DNA of 64,000 nucleotides, from assembly GCA_023439505.1 (NCBI GenBank), contig JAEXNR010000007.1:1-64000 (forward strand), in the 5' to 3' direction. Source of the stretch: Bacillota bacterium (GTDB lineage Bacteria > Bacillota > Clostridia > Lachnospirales > Lachnospiraceae). This document shows, in pieces, positions 7,639 through 15,947 of this stretch (position 1 is the first letter of the stretch; each line of letters starts with the position of its first letter). Below the pieces are notes generated by a model. That model worked only from the letters and a program-made list of their open reading frames with translations. It was not told where the DNA came from and made no database searches. A program made the position numbers and the translations under genes.

Positions 7639-8517
7639 ATGTTAAAAAGTATGACAGGCTTTGGAAGAAATGAAATCTCCACAGCAGAACGTAAGATTAC
7701 CGTGGAAATGAAAGCAGTGAATCACAGATATTGCGATATTTCTACTAGAATGCCTAAAAAGCTGGGATTTTTTGAAGCTGGGATTCGTAATGTATTGAAA
7801 CAGTATATCGGGAGAGGAAAAGTAGATGTATTTATTACATATGAAGATTATACTGAGAATAATGTCTGCGTAAAATATAATGGGGACCTGGCAAGAGAGT
7901 ATTATAACAATTTAGAACAGATCAGTAAAGATTTCGGTATTGAGAATGATATTAAAGTATCGTCTCTATCCAGATATCCTGAAGTATTTACGTTAGAAGA
8001 GCAGACACTGGACGAAAAGGTACTATGGGAATTGGTAGAAGAAGCAGTGCGAGGCGCCGCGAAGCGCTTTGTGGATACCCGTATTGCAGAGGGAGAGCAT
8101 CTGAAACAGGATATTGTAGCAAAACTGAATGGAATGCTTTCACTTGTGGAATTTATTGAAATCAGATCTCCTGAAATAGTAGCACAATATCGGAATAAGC
8201 TTATGGCTAAGGTTACGGAGTTACTTGGTGATACCAGGATGGAGGAAAGTATTATCGTTACAGAGGTTACCGTATTTGCGGATAAGATCTGTGTTGATGA
8301 AGAAACCGTCAGACTGCGCAGTCACATTTTAAATATGAAGGCCGTATTAGATGACAGTGACAACATCGGACGTAAGCTGGACTTTATAGCCCAGGAAATG
8401 AACAGAGAAGCAAATACGATACTATCCAAAGCCAATGACTTGGAAGTAACCAATAAAGCCATCGATTTAAAGACTGAAATTGAAAAAATCAGAGAACAAA
8501 TTCAAAATATCGAATAG
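7639..8517 (+). CDS. yicC: YicC/YloC family endoribonuclease
   Basis: A 292-residue protein that begins with the family hallmark MLKSMTGFGR and ends with the DUF1732 segment (KNDLE-type, SKANDLEVTNKAIDLK). YicC proteins are endoribonucleases that act on structured RNAs (known for the E. coli and B. subtilis members). An earlier TTG (7612) and ATG (7621) are in frame, but the ATG at 7639 reproduces the family's N-terminus and usual length. Ribosome site is weak (GAGTGGG). First gene of an operon with remA and rpoZ. Confidence 0.92.
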   Translation: MLKSMTGFGRNEISTAERKITVEMKAVNHRYCDISTRMPKKLGFFEAGIRNVLKQYIGRGKVDVFITYEDYTENNVCVKYNGDLAREYYNNLEQISKDFGIENDIKVSSLSRYPEVFTLEEQTLDEKVLWELVEEAVRGAAKRFVDTRIAEGEHLKQDIVAKLNGMLSLVEFIEIRSPEIVAQYRNKLMAKVTELLGDTRMEESIIVTEVTVFADKICVDEETVRLRSHILNMKAVLDDSDNIGRKLDFIAQEMNREANTILSKANDLEVTNKAIDLKTEIEKIREQIQNIE

Positions 8518-8541
8518 AATAGGTTGAAATGAGGAATAACT

Positions 8542-8817
8542 TTGAATAAGCTGGTGAATATTGGATTTGGCAACGTTGTTAATTCCAGCAAGATTATAAG
8601 TATAATCAGTCCGGATGCTGCACCGATTAAGAGAATGGTTCAGACAGCAAAGGATGCGGGAACGGCAATTGATGCGACCTGTGGAAGAAGAACAAAAGCA
8701 GTTATTGTTACCGAAAGCGGTCATCTGATTTTATCCTCGCTACTGCCTGAAACAATAGCAGGAAGAGTAAATCAGAAAGAAATTGCAGATAATCTGGATA
8801 TTGTTACTTCAGATTAA
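8542..8817 (+). CDS. remA: Extracellular matrix regulator RemA (DUF370)
   Basis: A 91-residue DNA-binding protein; the N-terminus NKLVNIGFGNVV and the core DATCGRRTKAVIVTESGHLILS are characteristic of RemA, which activates matrix and osmoprotection operons in Bacillus. In Clostridia it is widely conserved next to yicC, with less certain targets. TTG start preceded by TGAGGAA. It follows yicC by 24 bases and precedes rpoZ by 49 bases. The guanylate kinase gene gmk, which usually comes next, is missing from this place. Confidence 0.93.
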   Translation: MNKLVNIGFGNVVNSSKIISIISPDAAPIKRMVQTAKDAGTAIDATCGRRTKAVIVTESGHLILSSLLPETIAGRVNQKEIADNLDIVTSD

Positions 8818-8866
8818 GATATTTGTTTATTTTAATTTTATAATAGATCAGGAAGGAGTGAAGTAT

Positions 8867-9112
8867 ATGTTACATCCGTCATATACCGACTTAATGAAAG
8901 TAGTAAACAGTGAGGTGGAACCGGGAGAACAACCGGTAGTTAACAGCAGGTACTCAATCGTAATAGCGACAGCAAGACGTGCGAGACAAATTATTAATGG
9001 TTCCGTACCCATGGTAGACGTTACTTATCCAAAGCCTTTATCCATTGCAGTTGAAGAACTAAATCAAGGTAAGGTTAAAATCGTAGGAGATGAAGATAAG
9101 AAAGAGGATTAA
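8867..9112 (+). CDS. rpoZ: DNA-directed RNA polymerase subunit omega
   Basis: An 81-residue omega subunit. The MLHPSYTDLMK start and the VNSRYSIVIATARRARQI helix, with the PLSIAVEELNQGKV segment, are typical of clostridial RpoZ; it assists assembly of RNA polymerase by holding the beta-prime subunit. The start codon is the ATG with GGAAGGAG five bases upstream; the longer frame upstream has no ribosome site. Last gene of the operon, followed by a terminator. Confidence 0.93.
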   Translation: MLHPSYTDLMKVVNSEVEPGEQPVVNSRYSIVIATARRARQIINGSVPMVDVTYPKPLSIAVEELNQGKVKIVGDEDKKED

Positions 9113-9137
9113 TATTTATTTCCTTATGAACAATATC

Positions 9138-9176
9138 AGCACTTTCATATGATATATGAAAGTGCTTTATCGTTTC
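9138..9176 (+). terminator. Hairpin terminator after rpoZ
   Basis: AGCACTTTCATAT (9138-9150) pairs perfectly with 9154-9166 across a three-base loop; the following tract TTATCGTTT is only moderately T-rich. Confidence 0.75.
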
Positions 9177-9221
9177 TGTAAGGATAGGAATTAGAATAGG
9201 GAAAGGAAGTTTATATTACCT

Positions 9222-9899
9222 ATGGATCATGACGAACATGAATTGCAAAGAAAACAAACGAAAAGTGACAATGACACAAGTACTGGAAATCCTCGGGAAC
9301 GTGATGATATGATAGAAGATGAGAAACCATTTGATGCGACTTATATAGAAGAACAAACGAACACAAAGAAGGCTTCGCGGAGTTTATTCTATGATTTATT
9401 ATTTTATGCTCTGCTCATCTTTGTTTGCATTTATATTATACCGAATTATGTAATACAACGTACCATCGTGGATGGTACTTCTATGGAAAATACCCTGATG
9501 GATGGCGAACAGCTTTATGTGGAGAAAATATCCTATCATTTTAACCTCCTGGATCGATATGATATTGTCGTATTTTATCCTTATGGACGTGAAAATGAAG
9601 AATACTATGTAAAAAGAATTATTGGTCTGCCGGGAGAAACGGTGCAGATTATCGGAAGCGATATCTACATCAACGGCAGTAAACTGGAAGAGCATTATGG
9701 TAAGGATCCGATTGAGGACCCGGGAAGGGCTGCTCAGCCTATCACTTTGGGAAAAGATGAATATTTTGTAATGGGTGATAACCGGAATATCAGCAAGGAC
9801 AGCAGGGAAGAAGTCGTAGGAAATATTAAGCGTGGGAATATCGGCGGAAAGGTATTTTTAAGAATTAAACCATTCAGTAAATTTGGATTTGTCAATTAA
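9222..9899 (+). CDS. lepB: Signal peptidase I
   Basis: A 225-residue type I signal peptidase that removes signal peptides from exported proteins at the outer face of the membrane. Ser87 in GTSMENTL and Lys131 in YYVKRIIGLPGE form the Ser/Lys dyad; box E is present as MGDNRNISKDSR. One membrane anchor (about residues 55-75) follows an unusually long, charged, Asp/Glu/Lys-rich cytoplasmic tail of about 50 residues. If the tail is not real, an internal ATG at 9309 gives a shorter protein; the ribosome site for the chosen ATG (GGAAG) is 12 bases away and not ideal. Confidence 0.9.
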   Translation: MDHDEHELQRKQTKSDNDTSTGNPRERDDMIEDEKPFDATYIEEQTNTKKASRSLFYDLLFYALLIFVCIYIIPNYVIQRTIVDGTSMENTLMDGEQLYVEKISYHFNLLDRYDIVVFYPYGRENEEYYVKRIIGLPGETVQIIGSDIYINGSKLEEHYGKDPIEDPGRAAQPITLGKDEYFVMGDNRNISKDSREEVVGNIKRGNIGGKVFLRIKPFSKFGFVN

Positions 9900-9922
9900 T
9901 ATTAGATTTCTGCTTTTTTCTA

Positions 9923-9951
9923 TTGCAATTTACATACGAATTAGGTAGAAT
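9923..9951 (+). promoter_or_regulatory. Promoter of holA
   Basis: TTGCAA (9923-9928), 17 bases, TAGAAT (9946-9951). Confidence 0.55.
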
Positions 9952-10033
9952 AGATAATGTTCTGAAAAACTGGAGGGGACGTAGCATCCAACGATATCTT
10001 TCCCGCAGCGTTTGAGAAGAATGGAGGATCTGT

Positions 10034-11011
10034 GTGAAAGTTATCAAGGAGCATATTAAATCCGGTAACTTCAAACCGTTTTATCTGTTATATGGAAGTG
10101 AAGATTATCTAAAGAAGCTTTACCGGGACAAATTAAAAAAAGCAATTCTCGGTGATGGCGATGATATGAATTATTCCTATTTTGAGGGTAAAAGCATTGA
10201 TTTGAGAAATGTATCAGAAATAACACAGACATTGCCCTTCTTCAGTGACAAACGACTTCTGATTATAGAAAACAGCGGATTATTCAAATCACAGAGTGAG
10301 ATGAGTGAACTACTGAAACATACACCTGACAGCAGCATCCTTATATTTATAGAATCCGAAGTGGATAAGCGGAATAAGCTCTATAAGCTGATCAAAGAGA
10401 TGGGCGTTATATCAGAAATGAATGGTCTTGATGATAAAAATCTTAAGTTATTTGCCGCCTCCTTACTGGAACAGAATGGGAGACGCATAACGGAGAATAC
10501 CATCTCGTATTTTCTCGATAAAACCGGACCCGATATGGAAAATATCCGCAATGAGGTAGAGAAGCTTGTCGGCTATACGATGGGGAAGGAACTCGTCACA
10601 ATAGAAGATATCGATGCGGTGGTAACCATCCAGATCACCGGCAAGATTTTTCAGATGATAGATGCAATTGCTGCAAAACAGCAGAATAAAGCACTTGCTT
10701 TATATTATGATTTATTGGCATTGCGGGAGAAACCAATGTCTATCCTGTTTCTTATGGTAAGACACCTTAACATCTTATTACAGGTTAAGAATTTACTTGC
10801 CTTAAGCCGCAGTTCGGCTTCCATCAGCGAGACCGTAGGAATTCCTCCTTTTGCAGCCTCTAAATATATAGCACAATCAAAGAATTTTACAACCAAGGGT
10901 CTGATACAGGCACTGGAACTTTGCATCGATGTGGAAGAGCAGGTAAAGACAGGCCGTCTGGTTGAGAAAATCGGCGTGGAAATGCTGATCGTAAGTTTCA
11001 GCAAAAGATAA
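10034..11011 (+). CDS. holA: DNA polymerase III subunit delta
   Basis: A 325-residue clamp-loader delta subunit. The N-terminus KPFYLLYGSEDYLKKLY, the MNYSYFEG segment and the C-terminal collar helices (IEDIDAVV through VEKIGVEMLI) are those of HolA; like other delta subunits it has an AAA+ fold without a working Walker A. It loads the sliding clamp in DNA replication. GTG start with GGAGGATC six bases upstream. In many Firmicutes rpsT follows holA; here rpsT lies at 40.6 kb on the other strand, so that link is broken. Confidence 0.92.
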   Translation: MKVIKEHIKSGNFKPFYLLYGSEDYLKKLYRDKLKKAILGDGDDMNYSYFEGKSIDLRNVSEITQTLPFFSDKRLLIIENSGLFKSQSEMSELLKHTPDSSILIFIESEVDKRNKLYKLIKEMGVISEMNGLDDKNLKLFAASLLEQNGRRITENTISYFLDKTGPDMENIRNEVEKLVGYTMGKELVTIEDIDAVVTIQITGKIFQMIDAIAAKQQNKALALYYDLLALREKPMSILFLMVRHLNILLQVKNLLALSRSSASISETVGIPPFAASKYIAQSKNFTTKGLIQALELCIDVEEQVKTGRLVEKIGVEMLIVSFSKR

Positions 11012-11165
11012 GATTCATGAAGAAGTTCCTAAGTGGCCATAACGAAAGCGTGGTCGAAGGAGCCGGGTCTGCGTGAGTTAGAAATTTAGTTTTATATTTA
11101 TTTTTGTGGTTTTTCTACACTTTGCCTCGACTATTATGAAAGGCAGTGTGTATTAAAATATATAG

Positions 11166-11251
11166 GGAGGCGTATCGAAGTGGTCATAACGAGCCTGACT
11201 CGAAATCAGGTTGTCCTCACGGGCACGTGAGTTCGAATCTCACCGCCTCCG
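11166..11251 (+). tRNA. tRNA-Ser (anticodon CGA)
   Basis: Class II tRNA with a seven-base acceptor stem GGAGGCG (11166-11172) pairing with CGCCTCC (11244-11250), discriminator G11251, an anticodon stem CCTGA/TCAGG around the loop CTCGAAA (anticodon CGA, reads UCG), a long variable arm and the T-loop GTTCGAATC. CCA is not encoded. The 154 bases between holA and the tRNA hold no gene that I recognise. Confidence 0.95.
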
Positions 11252-11311
11252 TCAGAAGATCAGGTCAAAATAGATACAGGGCTGAAAAAGCCTGTGCTTA
11301 TGCGGTCTGAT

Positions 11312-11347
11312 GAGGGTTTTGAATGAAAATTCAAGACCCTCGTTTTT
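11312..11347 (+). terminator. First terminator downstream of tRNA-Ser
   Basis: GAGGGTTTTGAAT (11312-11324) pairs with 11329-11341 around a GAAA tetraloop, with one G-T pair, then GTTTTT. Confidence 0.88.
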
Positions 11348-11376
11348 CATTGATGCAGCTTGTCTGCATCTTATGC

Positions 11377-11412
11377 ACACCCTGCTTTTTAATAAGAAAG
11401 CAGGGTGTTTCT
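11377..11412 (+). terminator. Second, tandem terminator
   Basis: ACACCCTGCTTT (11377-11388) pairs perfectly with 11397-11408; followed by TTCTCGTTTT. The stretch from here to the TetR promoter (11413-11592) holds no supported gene. Confidence 0.8.
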
Positions 11413-11592
11413 CGTTTTAGGCTAAAAGCACAGCACAAGTATTCCGGCAAGGTGACATTAGAACAGCCCCACGATCGCAGTTGTTTTAGAAAAATCACTA
11501 TGAGGAAGTCTTTGCAAAGACAGAAGTTCCTGTTCAAAAGTAAATCAGTAGACTAATTGTAATTATTTTTTGGAGAAAGGTCATCTGTCAGG

Positions 11593-11644
11593 TTGAAATT
11601 TTGATTAAAACCTGTTATACTGAACATGTTCAATTATAGTTCAG
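11593..11644 (+). promoter_or_regulatory. Promoter and palindromic operator of the TetR cassette
   Basis: TTGAAA (11593-11598), 17 bases, TATACT (11616-11621). The -10 runs into a perfect palindrome TGAACATGTTCA (11621-11632), and CTGAAC (11620-11625) is repeated inverted as GTTCAG (11639-11644). Placement over the start site is typical of TetR self-repression. Confidence 0.65.
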
Positions 11645-11660
11645 TTAGGATGATTTTGAT

Positions 11661-12233
11661 ATGAATTCCAAGGAACAAGTAACACAGCAGCTCATTATTG
11701 ATACGGCAAAAGCCCTGCTGGAGGAAACAGATGATGTGGAAAAGATCACAATTCGCCAAATTGCAGAGCGTGCCAATGTAGGGATCGGCCTTATCAATTA
11801 TCATTTTAAGAGCAAAGACAATCTACTTTCCATTGCTATTGGCGATACAATGGCAAAGCTCATCACAGGATTTTCTAAATCCGACAGCTATGCAGATTTA
11901 TCACCCACTCAAAAATTAAAAACAATGCTGAAAGAGCTTTATACCCTGTCAGACCAAAAAGAAAAGCTGATGCGCTTTATTGTATCCAGCGACATTGTGA
12001 ATGGAAATATGCAAACACCCTTGCATCTCATTCCGCTGTTAAAGCAAATTTTCAGAGATAAGAAAGATGATATGGAGTTGCGCATACTGGCGTTGCAAAT
12101 ACTCTACCCCATTCAAGTAACTGGCTTAAACAAAGAAGCGTTTTATATGTACAGCGGCATAGATGTGTCTAATGAAGAACAGCGTAACCGATTGATAGAT
12201 AACCTGATAAACAATTTGACAGCTATAAAATAA
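11661..12233 (+). CDS. TetR/AcrR family transcriptional regulator
   Basis: A 190-residue repressor. The N-terminal helix-turn-helix is clear: ITIRQIAERANVGIGLINYHFKSKDNLL (residues about 29-56). The C-terminal ligand domain is not conserved enough to name a ligand. It starts the cassette with the small membrane protein, flavodoxin and EFR1 ferredoxin genes and most likely represses it through the operator over its own promoter. The ribosome site is weak (AGGATG, eight bases upstream). Confidence 0.9.
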   Translation: MNSKEQVTQQLIIDTAKALLEETDDVEKITIRQIAERANVGIGLINYHFKSKDNLLSIAIGDTMAKLITGFSKSDSYADLSPTQKLKTMLKELYTLSDQKEKLMRFIVSSDIVNGNMQTPLHLIPLLKQIFRDKKDDMELRILALQILYPIQVTGLNKEAFYMYSGIDVSNEEQRNRLIDNLINNLTAIK

Positions 12234-12248
12234 AAGGAGGTCACTGCA

Positions 12249-12458
12249 ATGAAAAAAGCAACTATTATAAGTGCCGTTATTACGGTATTGCTCCTGCTGT
12301 CCACTATGATATGCGGGCTATGGTTAAGAGCAAATAACATCAGCAATCCCGGCTCGTTTAACTTTCATATAAACTGCGGAATTGCGGCTGTTGTTTTTTC
12401 CGTTATTACCTTGTGCTTGGCGATAGCCACCTTCTCTCGAATGAAGAAGAAAGGTTAA
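12249..12458 (+). CDS. Small two-segment membrane protein
   Basis: A 69-residue protein with two hydrophobic segments (about residues 5-25 and 42-62), a positively charged end and no recognisable domain. An AAAGGAGG ribosome site seven bases before the ATG supports translation. It lies between the TetR gene and the flavodoxin gene with gaps of 15 and 4 bases, so it belongs to the cassette. It may anchor or partner the redox proteins, but I do not recognise it. Confidence 0.7.
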   Translation: MKKATIISAVITVLLLLSTMICGLWLRANNISNPGSFNFHINCGIAAVVFSVITLCLAIATFSRMKKKG

Positions 12459-12462
12459 TACT

Positions 12463-12891
12463 ATGAAAATACTCATTGTATACGCAACAAAATCTGGTGC
12501 AAGTCGGGAATGCGCAGAATTGCTGGCGGCTAAGCTCACAGACTGTTCCCTTGTCGATTTGTCAAAGCAAGTGCCGGATATTGCAAGCTATGATGCGGTC
12601 ATTTTGGGTTCCGGCGTGAGAATGGGAAAAATTTATAAACTTATGAAAGGTTTTATCGAGAAAAATCGGGATGCATTGCTCTCAAAGAAAATAGCGATTT
12701 ACTTATGTAATTCGTATCCTGATACGTTTCAAAAGACCATTGAAAAAAATATACCAAAAGAACTGACAGATAGATGCCTATGCATAGAATCCCTTGGTGG
12801 TATCCCGCCTTTCACTTCACCGAAAAATAGGGATTGGATTTTACTGGAGCATGTTGACCGGCTGGCTAAGGCAGTCGCTGTAAAAGGATGA
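12463..12891 (+). CDS. Flavodoxin domain-containing protein
   Basis: A 142-residue flavodoxin-fold protein: ILIVYATKSGASRECAELLA forms the FMN phosphate loop, and LGSGVRMGKIYKLMKGFI the second FMN contact region. It resembles the HemG-like flavodoxin family (Flavodoxin_5), but it is probably an electron carrier for the ferredoxin protein encoded next rather than a protoporphyrinogen oxidase. Four bases separate it from the upstream gene and nine from EFR1. Confidence 0.85.
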   Translation: MKILIVYATKSGASRECAELLAAKLTDCSLVDLSKQVPDIASYDAVILGSGVRMGKIYKLMKGFIEKNRDALLSKKIAIYLCNSYPDTFQKTIEKNIPKELTDRCLCIESLGGIPPFTSPKNRDWILLEHVDRLAKAVAVKG

Positions 12892-12900
12892 GGTATATGT

Positions 12901-13803
12901 ATGACAAAGCGATATTCCAATATAAAGATTGCCTTTTATTCCGGCACGGGTGGTACCGAGTTGGCGGCAAAGAGCTTTCAAAGTCATCTGGAAACGGCAG
13001 GCTGTACATGCACGATTGAAAAAATCACCCACAGAATAGGAAAAGATCAAAGTAGCTGCGACCTGCTGCTCTTGCTGTTCCCGGTTTATGCGTTCCATGC
13101 ACCAGATGCTGTGTACAAGTGGATGGATGGCCTGAATACTGTAAGCCAAGTCCCCGCAGCGGTTATTTCTGTTTCCGGAGGCGGTGAGGTTTGTCCCAAC
13201 ACCGCTTGCCGGGTTAGCAGCATTAAACGTTTGACAAGGAAAGGTTACCATATAGTATATGAAAGAATGATTGTCATGCCTTCTAATTGGATAGCTCCAG
13301 CCCCAAGTCCTTTCCCCTATCTTTTAATGCAGGCATTGCCCATAGTGATTGCCCAAATCACAAGTGATCTGCTATCCGGAGCCTGTAGGAAAGCGAAGCC
13401 CTTGTGGATTGACAGAATTTTCTCTGTCATAGGAAAGCTGGAAACATTAGGCGGACATTACTGGGGTAAGCGGATAAAGGTGCTGGAGCATTGCACTGGG
13501 TGCGGTTGGTGCGCTATACACTGCCCTGCCGGTAATATCACAATGACGAACGGAAAGCCAACCTTCGCTGATGGGTGTCATATCTGCCTAAAATGCATCT
13601 ACGGCTGTCCAAACAAAGCCTTACAGCCGGGAATCTGTAAGTTTATTTTGATTCAAGAGGGATATTGTCTGAGAGAAATTGCAAAACAGCTTCCGCAAAA
13701 TCCGCAAACGCCTGTTCAAGATTTAAAAGTAGGATTTTTCTGGCTGGGGGTCAAGAAATATCTTATGTCAGTTAGCGACAATCAAAGGGATTTGTCTTTA
13801 TAA
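12901..13803 (+). CDS. EFR1 family flavodoxin-ferredoxin fusion protein
   Basis: A 300-residue protein with an N-terminal flavodoxin-like domain (FYSGTGGTELAAKSF at 12-26) and two C-terminal 4Fe-4S motifs: Cys198, Cys201, Cys204, Cys208 and Cys226, Cys229, Cys232, Cys236. This combination defines EFR1-type electron-transfer proteins of Clostridia; the physiological partner is unknown. Stop and start codons in the cassette are tightly packed and TGAGGT precedes the ATG. Together with the flavodoxin it forms an inducible redox module under TetR control (inference). Confidence 0.87.
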   Translation: MTKRYSNIKIAFYSGTGGTELAAKSFQSHLETAGCTCTIEKITHRIGKDQSSCDLLLLLFPVYAFHAPDAVYKWMDGLNTVSQVPAAVISVSGGGEVCPNTACRVSSIKRLTRKGYHIVYERMIVMPSNWIAPAPSPFPYLLMQALPIVIAQITSDLLSGACRKAKPLWIDRIFSVIGKLETLGGHYWGKRIKVLEHCTGCGWCAIHCPAGNITMTNGKPTFADGCHICLKCIYGCPNKALQPGICKFILIQEGYCLREIAKQLPQNPQTPVQDLKVGFFWLGVKKYLMSVSDNQRDLSL

Positions 13804-13969
13804 AATACGGTCTATGTCCATAAGAAAATCTTCGAAACCTGATTATGAAAAAGCAGGCCCACGTCCAACACCAAATTATGAGGATGGAAGATTGTTATAT
13901 TTTCAGGGGTTTGGCAGTAGAGAATGTATGATATGTATGAAAATATCATTAATATATGGAGGTGCTGTT

Positions 13970-14395
13970 ATGCTTGAGAAAATACCAACTAACGAAGAAA
14001 TGATTGCTTTAATTGGACATCCGTTATTCGATGTATGGACAAAGCTTGTTGTCTTGATAGAAGCAAAATATGAGATGGATACGTTGTGGAATAACGGCGG
14101 AAAACGCTGGGTTTATGAGTATAAATACCGAAGGGGAGGTAAAACGCTGTGCGCCTTGTACGCAAAAGAAAAGGTATTTGGCTTCATGATTATTTTCGGC
14201 AAGGCGGAGCGGGAAAAGGTTGAAGCGATTCGCAGTGAACTATCGCCTGAAACACAGTGTATTTATGACGAAGCGACCACCTACCATGACGGAAAATGGG
14301 TTATGTTTGAACTGACTGATACTTCTCTGTTTCCTGATATAGAAAAACTACTGCAAATTAAGCGTAAGCCCAATAAAATGATTCAGACTGATTGA
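13970..14395 (+). CDS. DUF3788 domain-containing protein
   Basis: A 141-residue cytoplasmic protein without known function. The central block (LWNNGGKRWVYEYKYRRGGK followed by TLCALY) is the part I recall as DUF3788. Its fold is expected to be alpha/beta. The start is the ATG preceded by GGAGGT six bases upstream; the 52 codons of open frame before it have no ribosome site and are ignored. The stop overlaps the ribosome site of the hydrolase gene downstream. Confidence 0.75.
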   Translation: MLEKIPTNEEMIALIGHPLFDVWTKLVVLIEAKYEMDTLWNNGGKRWVYEYKYRRGGKTLCALYAKEKVFGFMIIFGKAEREKVEAIRSELSPETQCIYDEATTYHDGKWVMFELTDTSLFPDIEKLLQIKRKPNKMIQTD

Positions 14396-14409
14396 GGAGG
14401 GAGCGTCCA

Positions 14410-15330
14410 TTGTATAAAAACGATCTAGTTTGGAGGAAAGTACAGGACTATCTTCCTCCACAAAACAGGTTAAGCATAGAGATAGAACCAAAAGAATATT
14501 TTTTAAAATTAAACAATGGCAACCGAATTCATCTGGATCTATACTCTCCACGCACACCTAAAGCTACTATCATCCTTTTTCATGGGGTTGGAGGCAATGG
14601 GAGACTGCTTTCCTTTCTGGCGGTTCCACTTTTTAAGAATGGTTATCAAGTGATTTGCCCCGACATGCCTTTATATGGATATAGTGAATACAAAGGTGCG
14701 GTCAACTATGATATGTGGGTAACAGACGCTGCTGAAATAGCGCAGCATTACACAGAAGAAGAGCTTCCCGTATTTCTATTTGGCCTTAGTGCCGGGGGAA
14801 TGCTGGCTTATCAGGCCGCCTGCCAAGTCCCTGACGTACGGGGGGTATTAGCTACCTGCATTTTGGATCAACGATTACAAATCGTAAGAGAGAAAACGGC
14901 ATCAAATCCGCTCTTAGTTCGAGTAGGACTTCCCTTAACAAGACAGCTTAGAAAGGCAATCCCGCGTTTTCGCATACCCATGAAATGGGTTGCCAATATG
15001 AAAGCGATTGTGAATAATCAGAAGCTAGCAAAGCTACTAATGGCGGACAAGAAATCATCCGGTGCAAAAATCACATTGGATTTTTTATACACCATGCTAC
15101 ATCCCAATATTATGGTGGAGCCGGAAAATTTCACAATCCCTTTTGCACTCCTCCACCCGGACAATGATCTATGGACGCCGCCCTCATTGAGCCGCTTGTT
15201 TTATGACCGGCTTAAATATGAGAAAGAAATGCACTTGCTTACAGGGGCAGGACATTTCCCAATAGAAGAACAAGGATTGAATGTTCTGACGGAAAAAGCC
15301 GTGACATTCATAGAAAAGCACCGATTCTAA
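14410..15330 (+). CDS. Alpha/beta hydrolase
   Basis: A 306-residue soluble hydrolase. The oxyanion region is ILFHGVGGNG, the nucleophile elbow is GLSAGG with Ser127, the acid is probably the Asp of HPDNDLWTPP and the His lies in GAGHFP near the C-terminus. No signal peptide. Substrate unknown; esterase or lysophospholipase activity is typical. The TTG start at 14410 has GAGGAGGGAG at 14395-14404; an earlier TTG at 14392 overlaps the previous stop and has no ribosome site. Confidence 0.85.
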   Translation: MYKNDLVWRKVQDYLPPQNRLSIEIEPKEYFLKLNNGNRIHLDLYSPRTPKATIILFHGVGGNGRLLSFLAVPLFKNGYQVICPDMPLYGYSEYKGAVNYDMWVTDAAEIAQHYTEEELPVFLFGLSAGGMLAYQAACQVPDVRGVLATCILDQRLQIVREKTASNPLLVRVGLPLTRQLRKAIPRFRIPMKWVANMKAIVNNQKLAKLLMADKKSSGAKITLDFLYTMLHPNIMVEPENFTIPFALLHPDNDLWTPPSLSRLFYDRLKYEKEMHLLTGAGHFPIEEQGLNVLTEKAVTFIEKHRF

Positions 15331-15376
15331 TATTTGAAGCACATAATAGAATGAAATTGAAGAAAGAGGACACATT

Positions 15377-15844
15377 ATGGTACATTTAGTTTACTGCGAT
15401 AACACAGGTAAAAAGGGTGAGCACATTTTAGATAAAATCTTATCTGGCACAAAAACAATGGTTGTCAGAGGTGCGGCGGGACGAAAAATTCCGCATAGTC
15501 GTGTTATTGAGGGTGAAGTGCTGTACTTTATGGAAAAAGGCACAGCGCTTATCGCCGGGAAAGCAGCTGTAAAATCCGTGCAAAATTATGTGAAGCTGAC
15601 GGAAGATGAGATTGTAAAAATCTTTGATGATCATCAGAACAAGCTGGATTTAACTGATAAGCAGCGTACACGCTGGCATAAAAAATGCCTGTGTTTGGTG
15701 GAATTTGAACAGGTGGAAGCGATTGAGCCTGCACTGGCATTTGACCATCAGGGCAACATGGACGATTGGCTGATCATCGAAAAAATTGAAGACGTGGTTG
15801 TCGGAACCAGTATCCCATATAATTATGAGAAATCCAAGTTTTAA
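15377..15844 (+). CDS. ASCH/PUA-like domain protein
   Basis: A 155-residue protein. The segment ILDKILSGTKTMVVRG matches the GxKxxxxR signature of ASCH domains, followed by a beta strand EGEVLYFMEKG and a YVKLTEDEI helix as in that fold. ASCH proteins bind RNA or nucleosides; no enzyme is suggested. AAAGAGGA precedes the ATG. It sits alone between the hydrolase and an AraC regulator. Assignment is by motif only. Confidence 0.6.
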   Translation: MVHLVYCDNTGKKGEHILDKILSGTKTMVVRGAAGRKIPHSRVIEGEVLYFMEKGTALIAGKAAVKSVQNYVKLTEDEIVKIFDDHQNKLDLTDKQRTRWHKKCLCLVEFEQVEAIEPALAFDHQGNMDDWLIIEKIEDVVVGTSIPYNYEKSKF

Positions 15845-15947
15845 TCGAAGTGACCGGAAAACTGAATCAGAGCAAGTAAAATCAAGCCGCACTCCTTCTG
15901 TTCTTTTATAATAAATGCAGGGCAGTTGAAACGAGGTGAACAGACGA

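Noticed and set aside
11323..11556. A 77-codon open frame starting inside the tRNA-downstream terminator
   Set aside because: Runs through two terminator hairpins, has no ribosome site and no recognisable protein.
11621..11632. TGAACATGTTCA considered as a LexA box
   Set aside because: The spacing is GAAC-N2-GTTC, while the SOS box needs four bases between half-sites; better as a TetR operator.
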